A stretch of DNA of 64,000 nt from an uncultured Flavobacteriales bacterium (GCA_937901255.1 CALCHN010000068.1:1-64000), one strand, 5' to 3'. Positions 37,386 through 46,257 are shown, counted from the first letter of the stretch. Notes: a model not told the origin generated them from the sequence alone. Translations and numbers: made by a program.

Positions 37386-38090
37386 ATGGCTATTAATAAA
37401 GTGGTAAAAAATGCTGAAGAAGCTATAAAAGGAATAGAAAATGGAATGACACTGATGTTTGGAGGCTTTGGCTTGTGTGGTATTCCAGAAAATTGCATTG
37501 CAGAGTTGGTAAAATCAAATATAAAAGAGTTAACCTGTATTTCAAACAATGCGGGTGTAGATGATTTTGGATTAGGATTGTTGTTGCAAAAGAAACAAAT
37601 TAAAAAAATGATTTCTTCTTATGTAGGAGAAAATGATGAATTTGAAAGACAAATGCTTAGCGGAGAACTTGAAGTAGATTTAATTCCACAAGGTTCCTTA
37701 GCAGAAAGATGTAGAGCAGGAGGAGCAGGAATTCCAGCATTCTTTACTCCCGCAGGTTACGGAACAGAAGTAGCCGAAGGCAAAGAAGTGAGAGAATTTA
37801 ATGGTAAACCACATATTTTAGAAACTGCATTAACAGCAGATTTTGCAATTGTTAAAGCTTGGAAAGGAGATACTGCAGGAAATTTAGTTTTTAAATACAC
37901 TGCTTTAAATTTTAATCATGTAATGGCAACAGCAGGAAAAATTACCATTGCCGAAGTAGAAGAATTAGTGCCCGAAGGAGAGTTGGATCCTAATCATATT
38001 CATACACCAGGGATTTTTGTACAACGAATTTTCCAAGGAAAAGATTATGAAAAACGTATTGAACAACGAACTACTCGCTCTCGCTCGTAG
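37386..38090 (+). CDS. scoA: 3-oxoacid CoA-transferase subunit A
   Basis: 234 aa. Forms with ScoB the succinyl-CoA:3-ketoacid CoA-transferase used in ketone-body and butanoate metabolism. The motif FGGFGLCGIPE (residues ~25-35) and the ECC-like Gly-rich region GSLAERCRAGGAGIPAFFTPAGYGT are typical. The C-terminus ends in an unusual RTTRSRS tail, from a short CTCG-type repeat right before the stop. Its partner gene scoB is separated by an inserted four-helix-bundle gene. Confidence 0.94.
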   Translation: MAINKVVKNAEEAIKGIENGMTLMFGGFGLCGIPENCIAELVKSNIKELTCISNNAGVDDFGLGLLLQKKQIKKMISSYVGENDEFERQMLSGELEVDLIPQGSLAERCRAGGAGIPAFFTPAGYGTEVAEGKEVREFNGKPHILETALTADFAIVKAWKGDTAGNLVFKYTALNFNHVMATAGKITIAEVEELVPEGELDPNHIHTPGIFVQRIFQGKDYEKRIEQRTTRSRS

Positions 38091-38117
38091 TTTAATGTAA
38101 TAATTCACTAATTTACC

Positions 38118-38537
38118 AATGTAACAATGTTTTATGGAGATAAAAGACAACTTAATTGTAACTAAGACCATCAATTTTTCATTATTAATTATTGAATTTT
38201 GTGAGGAGTTAGAATCAAAAAGAAAGTTTGTTATAGCAAATCAATTACTTCGTTCAGGAACAGCTATTGGTGCAAATGTTCACGAAGCTCAAAATGCAGA
38301 AAGTAAAGCAGATTTTATACATAAAATAAAGATAGCCGCTAAAGAATTAGATGAGACTAAATATTGGTTAATTTTATGCAAAAAAGCGAAAACATATCCT
38401 TTTAATTTAGAATTGGAAGATCAGATTAAAGAAATAGGATTAATTATATATAAAATATTAAGTACAAGTAAAAAACTAAAATAATAAGTAGTAGTTATCA
38501 TAATTGCTACATTGTTAAATTAACAAATTGTTACATT
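38118..38537. repeat. Inverted 11-bp repeats flanking the four-helix-bundle gene
   Basis: AATGTAACAAT at 38118-38128 and its reverse complement ATTGTTACATT at 38527-38537 lie just outside the gene at 38134-38484. The downstream flank also contains a partial extra copy (TACATTGTTA). This looks like the edge of an inserted segment. Confidence 0.6.
38134..38484 (+). CDS. Four-helix-bundle protein (23S rRNA intervening-sequence protein type)
   Basis: 116 aa all-helical protein. The conserved core QLLRSGTAIGANVHEAQNAESKADFIHKIKIAAKELDETKYWL matches the small four-helix-bundle family found in rRNA intervening sequences and scattered in Bacteroidota genomes. It sits between scoA and scoB, which are normally adjacent, and is flanked by short inverted repeats. 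The likely reading is an insertion that left the operon in frame and order. Biochemical role unknown; related Avd proteins bind nucleic acid. Confidence 0.88.
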   Translation: MEIKDNLIVTKTINFSLLIIEFCEELESKRKFVIANQLLRSGTAIGANVHEAQNAESKADFIHKIKIAAKELDETKYWLILCKKAKTYPFNLELEDQIKEIGLIIYKILSTSKKLK

Positions 38538-38544
38538 ATAAAGT

Positions 38545-39198
38545 ATGTTAGATAAAAACGGAATAGCACAACGAATAGCACAAGAATTAAGAGACGGATG
38601 GTATGTAAACTTAGGGATAGGAATTCCCACATTGGTAGCGAATTACATTCCCAAAGGCATAACCGTAGAATTTCAGTCGGAAAACGGTATTTTAGGTATG
38701 GGACCATTTCCTTTTGAAGGAGAAGAAGATGCTGATTTGATAAATGCAGGAAAGCAAACGGTAACCTTACAACCGGGAGCATCTATCTTTGATTCTTCTA
38801 CTAGTTTTGCTATGATTAGAGGGCAGCATGTGCAACTGACCGTTTTAGGAGCGATGGAAGTAGCTCAAAATGGAGATATAGCCAATTGGAAAATACCGGG
38901 TGTTATGGTAAAAGGTATGGGTGGAGCAATGGATTTAGTAGCTTCAGCAGAAAATATTATTGTTGCCATGATGCATACCAACAAAAAAGGCGAAAGCAAA
39001 TTGTTGGAAAAATGTACGCTTCCTTTAACAGGAGTAGGTTGCGTTACTAAAGTAGTAACCAACATGGCTTATTTAGAAATAAAAGATGGTGCTTTTCTTC
39101 TAAAAGAAAGAGCTCCGGGCGTTAGTGTAGAAGAAATTAAAGCCGCTACAGCCGGAAAACTAATTATTGAAGGTGATATTCCTGAAATGAAGCTGTGA
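38545..39198 (+). CDS. scoB: 3-oxoacid CoA-transferase subunit B
   Basis: 217 aa. The catalytic Glu is in SENGILGMGP (residue ~52), which forms the glutamyl-CoA intermediate. The N-terminal VNLGIGIPTLVANYIP and the GMGGAMDLV block are standard. It would pair with ScoA. Confidence 0.95.
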   Translation: MLDKNGIAQRIAQELRDGWYVNLGIGIPTLVANYIPKGITVEFQSENGILGMGPFPFEGEEDADLINAGKQTVTLQPGASIFDSSTSFAMIRGQHVQLTVLGAMEVAQNGDIANWKIPGVMVKGMGGAMDLVASAENIIVAMMHTNKKGESKLLEKCTLPLTGVGCVTKVVTNMAYLEIKDGAFLLKERAPGVSVEEIKAATAGKLIIEGDIPEMKL

Positions 39199-39224
39199 TT
39201 GAGGTTTGAGGTTTATTCCTAGTC

Positions 39225-39346
39225 AACACAAATTATCACGGATTACACTAATTTATTAATGAGATTAAATAAAGAATGAACACAAAAAAACATCTTTGAT
39301 GTTTTAAATTGGTGACAATTAGTGAAATTGAAATAAAATTTGTGTT
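39225..39346. repeat. Fold-back element with nested inverted repeats
   Basis: Outer arms AACACAAATT (39225-39234) and AATTTGTGTT (39337-39346), middle arms CACTAATT (39246-39253) and AATTAGTG (39317-39324), and an inner hairpin AAAACATC-TTT-GATGTTTT (39287-39305) are all nested. The intergenic sequence is noncoding. It resembles a small REP- or MITE-like element. Confidence 0.6.
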
Positions 39347-39422
39347 TACAGCTTTGTAATGTTATGCCTCAAATATAAATTACCACAAGTTACACTGCGT
39401 TAAACTTGCGGGAGAGAGGGAG

Positions 39423-39793
39423 TTATTGACTAATATTTTCAGATAAGAAAATGGATACCAGAAATATTGGAAATAAAAAAATAAAGCCTACAGATACTCG
39501 AAAATAAAACTTATAAATGGTTTGTTTTAGTTTTACGCTAATGAATTTCTCAAAAATTCTTCCAAGTGTTTCAAAAACTACTAATGTTAATGAACAAAAC
39601 ATTAAATAGATAATATGAACAGGTAGATAGCTCCACCAAATATCTGATATTTCAAAATTAAAGGGTAAGGAAACCAATACTGATAATGTAAAAGATAATA
39701 AACATGAAGTGAAAATAAATTTATAGTAGTTATCGTCTTTTATTGTTAAAAACGCTTCATCTGTTTTTTTAAAATATTTTTAGATTTATCCAT
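39423..39793 (-). pseudogene. Membrane protein gene broken by a one-base slip in an A7 run
   Basis: From the ATG at 39791-39793 the frame reads MDKSKNILKK and then hits a stop, because the run of seven A (plus-strand T7 at 39764-39770) is one base short. With one more A the frame continues as TDEAFLTIKDDNYYKFIFTS and on to the stop at 39423, giving a ~123-aa protein with three hydrophobic helices. The downstream part alone is open from a TTG (39677). It may be a true pseudogene, a phase-variable tract or a sequencing error. No family was recognised. Confidence 0.6.
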
Positions 39794-39906
39794 CTATTCT
39801 TTTTTTTGTTTTTTGCATGTTTCCCCAATTCTTTCTATAATCTGAAGCCAAGCTATGTGCTGGAGACTACAGACTAAATAATTTACAACAAACATAAGCT
39901 TTTTTT

Positions 39907-40296
39907 TCAATGTTCTGCATAGAAACCCAACTCAATGAGTTGGATATATAAGGTCATTGTTTTTGGTCTCATATATGATTTTATTTTTTCTCGAATTTCT
40001 GAATTTTGACAGTTGATTATCGTTGGATGGAAATCTGTGTAGATGTACGCATTTGAACCATCTTCAAATTCACTATAACTCCGTTCAAAAAAATCAAACA
40101 GCTTATCAATTAGTTCCAATTCGCCTTGACTTGTCCATACAATCGCTTGTTCAGCTACATTTGTTAGGATACTCGCTCCAATAAACCCAACACCCTCTTG
40201 GTCGAATTCACTCCATACTTCCAGATTTTTCAAATCTGGTGTTAAGTTTCTCAATTCGGAATAAAACATCTTTATATTTTTCTTTTTAATGTGCAT
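39907..40296 (-). CDS. Hypothetical acidic protein, possibly immunity-like
   Basis: 129 aa (120 if the ATG at 40269, MFYSELRNL, is used). No signal peptide or membrane segment. The mixed alpha/beta pattern LTPDLKNLEVWSEFD ... AIVWTSQGELELIDKLFDFFERSYSEFEDG loosely resembles small proteins of the DUF7674/immunity type, but I cannot confirm this. No toxin gene is beside it. It stands alone between a broken membrane gene and the glutathione peroxidase gene. Confidence 0.55.
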   Translation of the reverse strand: MHIKKKNIKMFYSELRNLTPDLKNLEVWSEFDQEGVGFIGASILTNVAEQAIVWTSQGELELIDKLFDFFERSYSEFEDGSNAYIYTDFHPTIINCQNSEIREKIKSYMRPKTMTLYIQLIELGFYAEH

Positions 40297-40367
40297 TTAT
40301 CTATTTCAATTATAGTAGCTACCTATTTAGTGTTTGGTTTTTAATAAAAGCAACTTAACTCAAACTA

Positions 40368-40919
40368 TTAATCCTTAAGTAACTTAGTAATTTTATCACT
40401 CATGGGGTTAGTTACCGAGTAAAACACATCTACCAATTCACCTTGTTTGTTAATAACGTATTTCTGGAAATTCCATTTAACAGAAGAATCCATTACACCA
40501 TTTTCACTTTTAGCTGTTAGCCATTGGTAAATAGGGTGCGTATTTTCTCCTTTTACATCAATTTTTGAAGCCAATAAAAAAGTAACCCCAAAATTCTTTT
40601 TACAGAAAGTAGCTATTTCTTCTTCAGAACCGGGTTCTTGTCCGCCAAACTGGTTACACGGAAAACCTATTACTACGGTATTTTCTTTATAAGCTTCGTG
40701 TAGTTTTTGTAAATCTTCATATTGTTTGGTAAAACCACATTCAGAAGCAACATTAACGATAACGATGTTTTTGCCTTTAAAATCTTTCATATTTACTTCT
40801 TTACCATTAATATCGGTAAACGATAAGTGGTAAAGATTCTTTTTTTCTTCAGGTGCTACCTTTGAGTTAAACCCTGAGAATAGTCCTAGTAATAATATCA
40901 TAACGCTAATTTTTTTCAT
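40368..40919 (-). CDS. Glutathione peroxidase family protein (exported)
   Basis: 183 aa thiol peroxidase. A signal peptide at residues ~1-20 (MKKISVMILLLGLFSGFNS) suggests a periplasmic location. Peroxidatic Cys in VNVASECGFTKQY, Gln in FPCNQFGGQEPG and Trp/Asn in VKWNFQKYV complete the family's catalytic set. It is the Cys-type enzyme and probably uses thioredoxin-like reductants. The frame extends to 40949, but the -7 box at 40951-40958 makes the ATG at 40919 the right start. Confidence 0.93.
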   Translation of the reverse strand: MKKISVMILLLGLFSGFNSKVAPEEKKNLYHLSFTDINGKEVNMKDFKGKNIVIVNVASECGFTKQYEDLQKLHEAYKENTVVIGFPCNQFGGQEPGSEEEIATFCKKNFGVTFLLASKIDVKGENTHPIYQWLTAKSENGVMDSSVKWNFQKYVINKQGELVDVFYSVTNPMSDKITKLLKD

Positions 40920-40950
40920 GTGGTTTATATTAGTATATAAGTTTATCAAA

Positions 40951-40958
40951 CAAAGTTA
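40951..40958 (-). promoter_or_regulatory. Putative -7 box for the glutathione peroxidase gene
   Basis: Minus-strand TAACTTTG, an exact TAnnTTTG match, giving a leader of about 25 bases. Confidence 0.6.
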
Positions 40959-40983
40959 CTTGAAATATGGAGAATAGAATTAA

Positions 40984-41373
40984 TTACTTCATAATTAGAT
41001 TAAGACCATTTTTACTTTTTATCATTCTGTTTTCTTTTGGGTTGTCTTTTAAGAATTGAATAAGTACAAATTTATCATCAGGTGAAATATAATAGAACTC
41101 ACCTGGAATCCACATTCCTTCGCCTTTAAATTCTTTTGAATTATAAGAAAATTTATACTTTACAAAAATTAAAGTGTTATCAGTTTTTCCAGAGAAGCCA
41201 TCAGATTCATATGCTTCTCTTTTAATTTCTATTACTTCCGCTTTTTTAATTAAACTATCTCTAAGGTATTTATTTTCAATACTATATTTTAAGTAGAAAA
41301 AATATATTAAGCCTAAGAAAGCAAAAACAATAATGAGCTTAAAAATTAATGGTATGCGTTTTAAAATGCCCAA
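40984..41373 (-). CDS. Hypothetical membrane-anchored protein
   Basis: 129 aa. One N-terminal helix (residues ~10-30) followed by a small beta-rich domain (AEVIEIKREAYESDG ... VKYKFSYNSKEFKGEG) that resembles the DUF3592 layout: a single helix, then a domain with a strand-turn-strand pattern. The identity is not certain. It lies 4 bases after the lipoprotein gene stop and is probably cotranscribed with it. Confidence 0.55.
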   Translation of the reverse strand: MGILKRIPLIFKLIIVFAFLGLIYFFYLKYSIENKYLRDSLIKKAEVIEIKREAYESDGFSGKTDNTLIFVKYKFSYNSKEFKGEGMWIPGEFYYISPDDKFVLIQFLKDNPKENRMIKSKNGLNLIMK

Positions 41374-41377
41374 TTCC

Positions 41378-41851
41378 TTATAGACATTTCTTCACTCTTC
41401 TGGCATGAGCCTCTTTCTCTTCAACAGTATTTTGATTAACAGAAAAAAGCACTTTACATTCACCGGTTTTCATGGTTTCTAATTCTGTCATGGCTTTTTC
41501 CATTTCAGCATCATCTTCCGTTTCCATAATCAATTCATTCAACTCTTTTTGTTTTTTTACACAATCGCAAAAAGACAAACCACCTTCCTCAACTATCGGT
41601 TGATTGTTAGAAGATTGCATGGCTTCTTTTAAAGAACCCGGAGATTCAGTTACTTCTTCCTGATAAACCCCTGTAGAACTAGTGTCGGCAGCAGTAATTT
41701 CAGCATTGGCATTCATTTCTGGTTCTGTTACTGTTTGTTCTTCTTCAACAACAATTTCTTCTTCAGTAGTTTCAGTTTCATTGCTGCATGCTATAAAAAC
41801 AGTAAACGCAGTTAATAGTAATGTCCATTTAAAAAAGTTAATATGTTTCAT
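41378..41851 (-). CDS. Lipoprotein with Glu-rich linker and C-terminal cysteine cluster
   Basis: 157 aa. Lipobox FIAC|S at Cys22. Residues ~25-90 are acidic and probably disordered (EEEIVVEEEQTVTEPE). The C-terminal part has four cysteines (FCDCVKKQKEL, GECKVLF, RVKKCL) and is helical. I remember similar 'CDC...C...KKC' lipoproteins across Bacteroidota but know no function. Confidence 0.7.
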   Translation of the reverse strand: MKHINFFKWTLLLTAFTVFIACSNETETTEEEIVVEEEQTVTEPEMNANAEITAADTSSTGVYQEEVTESPGSLKEAMQSSNNQPIVEEGGLSFCDCVKKQKELNELIMETEDDAEMEKAMTELETMKTGECKVLFSVNQNTVEEKEAHARRVKKCL

Positions 41852-42182
41852 ATATAGATATTTATTGGTTTTTTTTTTATGTTATATGGAATACGCCAGT
41901 TTATCTTTATCACATTTAGTGTGTTTCAGCATGTGGCTATTTCATAATAAAGTTTTTAGTGTTAATAGTTAATATCTTCAAAGTCAAGAGGCTGAACTAT
42001 AATGTTTGAGTTCAAGGCTTTCGAAGTTTTGAAAATTAAGAGTTTACTATTGTAAATGACTAATTTTTAAAACAAGAATAACGAAGAAATCGGACATTAA
42101 AGACAGACTCTAATTACAGTCAATAAAATTATAAAAAAATACTTAACTAGACTTGTTTTTAATGAGCTTACTTTAAAATTGC
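41852..42182. other. Intergenic region without a gene
   Basis: A/T-rich divergent spacer between the lipoprotein gene and the ABC exporter gene. I see no ORF with coding character, RNA gene or strong hairpin. It must hold the two promoters; only the exporter's -7 box is convincing. Confidence 0.5.
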
Positions 42183-42190
42183 TATTTTTG
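42183..42190 (+). promoter_or_regulatory. Putative -7 box for the ABC exporter gene
   Basis: TATTTTTG, an exact TAnnTTTG match. It lies 11 bases before an in-frame TTG (42201) and 26 before the ATG at 42216, favouring the ATG. Confidence 0.55.
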
Positions 42191-42215
42191 TCCTTTAAAA
42201 TTGAGCAAGAAACAA

Positions 42216-44054
42216 ATGCAAACCTACCTTAGAATATTATCTTATGCCCGACCATTTAGGAGTTTTTTGCCGTTTTTTGTTATTACTACTGTTTTAGGAG
42301 TAATTTTCGAAATTCTAAACCTTTCAATTGTAGCTCCGGTTTTAAAAATTCTTTTTAGTCAGGAAGCAACAGCAACAGTAGTTAGCTCACCATTTCCTGA
42401 ATTTGCTTTTAGCGAAGAATATATCTCATCGGTAGGAGAGTGGTTTAAAAATTATTTGGTTTCTTTTTCCGATAAAACAGAAGCATTAAAAATCATTTGC
42501 TTTGTAGCAATTGGTTCTGTGTTTTTTGCTAATTTATTCATTTTCCTTTCTCGATTTAACTTAGCTTTTGTAAAAGCTAAAATGATAAAAAACATACGTT
42601 TAGCGATGTATGATAAAATTACTGAATTACACTTGGGCTATTATACTAACGAAAAAAGAGGGGATTTAATGTCGAGGATGACGAATGATGTAAAAGAAGT
42701 AGAAACATCTATTATAGACACGTTGAATGCCATTATTAAAGAACCAATTCGGGTTATTTTTACTTTTGTAGTGTTGTATTATTTATCGCCACAACTTTTG
42801 TTGTTTTCTTTGCTGGTTTTGCCTTTATCAGGATTAGTAATTTGGAGAATTACCCGAATGTTGAGAAAAAAAGCCAAACAAGGTCAGGATTATTTAGGTA
42901 GGATTTTAAATACGATTGATGAGACCTTGGGAGGAATAAAAATCATTTACTCATTCAATGCAAAAGCCTATTTCAGTAAACGATTTGCACATGAAAATGT
43001 AAAGTATGAGCGTGCATTACGATCTATGGATTACAAAAAAGGCTTGGCATCTCCTGTTTCTCAGGTAATGGGAATTGGTGTTTTTTGTATGATTTTATAT
43101 TATGGAGGAACATTAGTACTGAAAGAAGATTACATGTCACCGGAAAATTTCTTGGTGTTTGTATTGTTGTTTGCCAATGTAATATCGCCACTAAAAAGCA
43201 TGTTTTCTGTGGTGGCGGATATTCAACGTGGTTTAATTGCCGGAGAAAGAATTTTTACAGTATTAGATGCTGAAGTAAAAATTAAAGATGCTGAAAATGC
43301 TATAGCAATTGAGTCGTTTAATGATAGTATAACTTTAGAAAATGTATCTTTTAGTTATGGCGATAAAAAGGTGTTAGATAATATTAGCTTAACTATTAAG
43401 AAAGGAAAAACCGTTGCATTGGTTGGAGCGTCAGGAGGAGGGAAGTCCACTATTATTAACTTAATACCACGTTTTTACGATGTAAATGAAGGTACAATAA
43501 AAATAGATGGAAATAAGTTGAAAGATATTTCGCTGCACTCATTAAGAGAGCAAATAGGAATTGTTACCCAAGATTCTATTTTATTTAATGATACCATTTA
43601 TAACAACATTGTTTTTGGAAATGAAACTGTCACAGAGGAACAAGTAATTGCTGCTGCAAAAATTGCCAATGCTCACGATTTTGTTGTTGCCTCAGAATAT
43701 GGCTACCAAACTTATGTTGGCGATAATGGAATGAAGCTTTCGGGTGGACAAAAACAACGCTTGTGTATCGCCAGAGCGGTTTTAAAAAACCCACCAATTA
43801 TGTTGTTGGATGAAGCTACTTCTGCCTTAGATACTGAATCGGAAAAATTAGTGCAAGAAGCATTGAACCAACTGATGCAAAACAGAACATCTATTGTGGT
43901 TGCTCACAGGTTAAGCACCATACAAAATGCAGATGAAATTGTGGTTATCAATAATGGAAAAATTATAGAACAAGGCACGCATAAAGAATTAATGGAAAAT
44001 CCATCTAACGCTGCTTATAGAAAATTAATAGCGATACAAAAGATTGATGATTAA
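42216..44054 (+). CDS. ABC exporter, MsbA-like half-transporter
   Basis: 612 aa: six-helix membrane domain (residues ~15-330) fused to an ATPase. Walker A GASGGGKST (~406), signature LSGGQKQR (~509), Walker B IMLLDEATSALD and His in VVAHRLST. The N-terminal half contains the YYTNEKRGDLMSRMTNDVKEVE coupling region. It would work as a homodimer exporting lipids or another hydrophobic substrate. The glycosyltransferase gene follows after a 105-base gap that holds two strong hairpins. Confidence 0.93.
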   Translation: MQTYLRILSYARPFRSFLPFFVITTVLGVIFEILNLSIVAPVLKILFSQEATATVVSSPFPEFAFSEEYISSVGEWFKNYLVSFSDKTEALKIICFVAIGSVFFANLFIFLSRFNLAFVKAKMIKNIRLAMYDKITELHLGYYTNEKRGDLMSRMTNDVKEVETSIIDTLNAIIKEPIRVIFTFVVLYYLSPQLLLFSLLVLPLSGLVIWRITRMLRKKAKQGQDYLGRILNTIDETLGGIKIIYSFNAKAYFSKRFAHENVKYERALRSMDYKKGLASPVSQVMGIGVFCMILYYGGTLVLKEDYMSPENFLVFVLLFANVISPLKSMFSVVADIQRGLIAGERIFTVLDAEVKIKDAENAIAIESFNDSITLENVSFSYGDKKVLDNISLTIKKGKTVALVGASGGGKSTIINLIPRFYDVNEGTIKIDGNKLKDISLHSLREQIGIVTQDSILFNDTIYNNIVFGNETVTEEQVIAAAKIANAHDFVVASEYGYQTYVGDNGMKLSGGQKQRLCIARAVLKNPPIMLLDEATSALDTESEKLVQEALNQLMQNRTSIVVAHRLSTIQNADEIVVINNGKIIEQGTHKELMENPSNAAYRKLIAIQKIDD

Positions 44055-44060
44055 AATTTT

Positions 44061-44120
44061 CCCACCCCAACCCTCCCAAAGGGAGGGAGTTCTCCTCCTT
44101 TGGAGGAGTTAGAGGAGGAA
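44061..44120. repeat. Two tandem G/C-rich hairpins downstream of the ABC exporter
   Basis: CCCTCCC-AAA-GGGAGGG at 44071-44087 and CTCCTCC-TTT-GGAGGAG at 44092-44108. Both sit right after the stop codon, like the repeats at 24701 and 47267, and may belong to the same class of 3'-end elements. Confidence 0.75.
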
Positions 44121-44159
44121 ATAACTATTAACAAATAACAATTAACGATTATACAAAAA

Positions 44160-45119
44160 ATGAAGATTAGCGGATTTACAATGGTGAAAAACGCCACCAA
44201 GCTTTATTTTCCTATAAAACAATCCATCCTATCTGTTTTACCTATAGTTGATGAGTTTGTGGTGGCTTTGGGAGATTGTGATGAGGATGATACTACGCTT
44301 CAAGAAATAGAAAGTATAGGGTCCGATAAAGTTAAAATTGTACATACGGTTTGGGATATTAAAAAATACGACAGAGGGACAGAAAATGCACATCAAACAG
44401 ATATTGCTAAATCCCATTGTTCGGGCGATTGGTTGTTTTATTTACAAGCCGATGAAGTAATCCACGAAAAATATTTACCCGTTATCAAACAAAAGTGCGA
44501 GCAGTATTTAAACGATAAAGAAGTAGAAGGTTTTTTGTTTAATTATAAACATTTTTGGGGCGATTATAATCACTATCATTTTGCTCATAATTGGTATCCG
44601 AAAGAAATTCGTATCGTAAGAAACGATAAAGATATCCACTCTTGGGAGTCGGCACAATCTTTTAGAAGAATACCCAATTTTGATGGCAAAAATTATCGTC
44701 AGCAAGAAAACACCTACAAACTAAAAGTGGTGAATATTCCCGCAGAAGTGTATCATTACGGTTGGGTGCGTCCGCCAGAATACATGACCAAAAAGAAAAA
44801 AGCTTTAGATACGATACATAAAGGAGAGGAAAAAGCCAATAAAAATTATGAAAATGTTGCTTTAGAGTTTTCTTATGGAGCCTTGGGTAAATTAGCTAAA
44901 TTTAAGGACTCGCACCCTGCTGTTATGAAAGAATGGATAGCCAAATTTGATTGGGCAGAAAAATTAAATTATTCCGACCAACGAAAACCAGGAGAGCAAA
45001 TTCATAAACACGAGAAGCCAAGAGTAAGGTTAGCTACTTTTATAGAGCAGAAAATTTTTGGTGGCAAAAAACAAGTAGGAGGATTTCAGAATTATATCTT
45101 ACTGAAAGGGAAGGGGTGA
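44160..45119 (+). CDS. Family 2 glycosyltransferase
   Basis: 319 aa. The N-terminal GT-A fold (MKISGFTMVKNATKLYFPIKQSILSVLPIVDEFVV ... DWLFYLQADEVIHE) has the metal-binding Asp pair near residue ~100. The sequence HHNWYPKEIRIVRN-like block and the C-terminal HYGWVRPPEYM are typical of Bacteroidota GT2 proteins. Cytosolic; acceptor unknown. It may be cotranscribed with the upstream ABC exporter, suggesting glycolipid or polysaccharide export. Confidence 0.85.
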   Translation: MKISGFTMVKNATKLYFPIKQSILSVLPIVDEFVVALGDCDEDDTTLQEIESIGSDKVKIVHTVWDIKKYDRGTENAHQTDIAKSHCSGDWLFYLQADEVIHEKYLPVIKQKCEQYLNDKEVEGFLFNYKHFWGDYNHYHFAHNWYPKEIRIVRNDKDIHSWESAQSFRRIPNFDGKNYRQQENTYKLKVVNIPAEVYHYGWVRPPEYMTKKKKALDTIHKGEEKANKNYENVALEFSYGALGKLAKFKDSHPAVMKEWIAKFDWAEKLNYSDQRKPGEQIHKHEKPRVRLATFIEQKIFGGKKQVGGFQNYILLKGKG

Positions 45120-45138
45120 GATTTTAGGATTTGGACAA

Positions 45139-45732
45139 TCAGCTTTTTTTTACTAAATCATTTCCAATATTTTTTTCTAAGTCAAATTTATAAGAACGGA
45201 ACCAATAATTAAAGGAAACAATCATTATTAAATATAAAACAAAAGAAAACCTGAAATAATAAAAAAAGCTACTTAGTAAATTTTCATTTTTTGTTTGGTA
45301 ATTAATATCACTATTATTAAGCAAGTCGTAAATTTCAATCATATCCTTATCAGTCCCATAATCAAGGTTGGACATAAACCAAAATGTTGAGAAAATTAAA
45401 AAAGCAATTAAAAAAATGTTCACACTATTACTAAATTGAATTTTTATATTAACAACAGAACCTTTCCCTTCTCTTAATTCTTTTATATTTCCGTAAGCTA
45501 CAGGTAAAAAACTAGAATAACCAATCTTCAATACTTTTTTTAGTTGAAATTTATTTTCTGTTAAAAATCCTTCGTATGGTTTTGATGTCTTTGTCTGTCC
45601 TCCAGAAGAGAATTTAGTAACAACTTCGGTTATTCTGGATATTCTTGTAATTATCTCGTTTGAAGATTCTTCTGTATTAATTACATATTTAACTATTGGT
45701 AAAAAGTATATTTTATTCTTTAAGCTCATCAT
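45139..45732 (-). CDS. Hypothetical two-helix membrane protein
   Basis: 197 aa. Two hydrophobic helices at ~110-130 and ~158-178; the first ~100 residues are soluble and include KFSSGGQTKTSKPYEGFLTENKFQLKKVLKIGYSSFLPVAYG. The start overlaps the previous gene's stop by 4 bases (ATGA), so this is the third gene of an operon. Not recognised. Confidence 0.65.
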   Translation of the reverse strand: MMSLKNKIYFLPIVKYVINTEESSNEIITRISRITEVVTKFSSGGQTKTSKPYEGFLTENKFQLKKVLKIGYSSFLPVAYGNIKELREGKGSVVNIKIQFSNSVNIFLIAFLIFSTFWFMSNLDYGTDKDMIEIYDLLNNSDINYQTKNENLLSSFFYYFRFSFVLYLIMIVSFNYWFRSYKFDLEKNIGNDLVKKS

Positions 45733-46250
45733 TTATTGAGTTTTTCTAAATCAGATTCCCAATTTTCATCACCCTTAATCATTTTTTTATAAATTTCTGT
45801 ATCTACTATAAACGAAGTTCCCATAACTTTTCGAATTTTGGTTGCGTTTATTTCTATCCTTTTTAATGTGTCTGCCCATTTATAATCACCATTTACAACA
45901 TTCATCAACCTTTCATTAATTATCTTAATATATTGAGTAATATATTCGTTTTGCCCTACTTCTGAAAACTCATAGAACAAGTCACTTCTTTTTTTGTTAT
46001 TACTTTCTAAAGCTTGCCATAAATAGTAATTATCATCTTTACTTCTAATATCATATATTTTACAGTCAACACTATTATATTTATTATTTAAAAAGAAAGT
46101 TATCAAACATTTTGGAAATGTAATATTAAACCATAATTCATTTTCTTGTTTAATATCATATTCAATACCCCATTCATATTTATTAAATTCACTTTTAATA
46201 AAATTAATCATATCAAATTCATTATCTCTTAATAGCTTAGTTTCTTTCAA
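45729..46250 (-). CDS. Hypothetical cytosolic protein
   Basis: 173 aa, no signal or membrane segment. Predicted alpha/beta: N-terminal FIKSEFNKYEWGIEYDIKQENELWFNITFPKCLITFFL, then helices. It is 7 bases downstream of the hydrolase gene and overlaps the next gene by 4 bases. No family recognised; in this position an immunity-type or accessory role is possible but unsupported. Confidence 0.6.
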   Translation of the reverse strand: MKETKLLRDNEFDMINFIKSEFNKYEWGIEYDIKQENELWFNITFPKCLITFFLNNKYNSVDCKIYDIRSKDDNYYLWQALESNNKKRSDLFYEFSEVGQNEYITQYIKIINERLMNVVNGDYKWADTLKRIEINATKIRKVMGTSFIVDTEIYKKMIKGDENWESDLEKLNK

Positions 46251-46257
46251 TTATATA

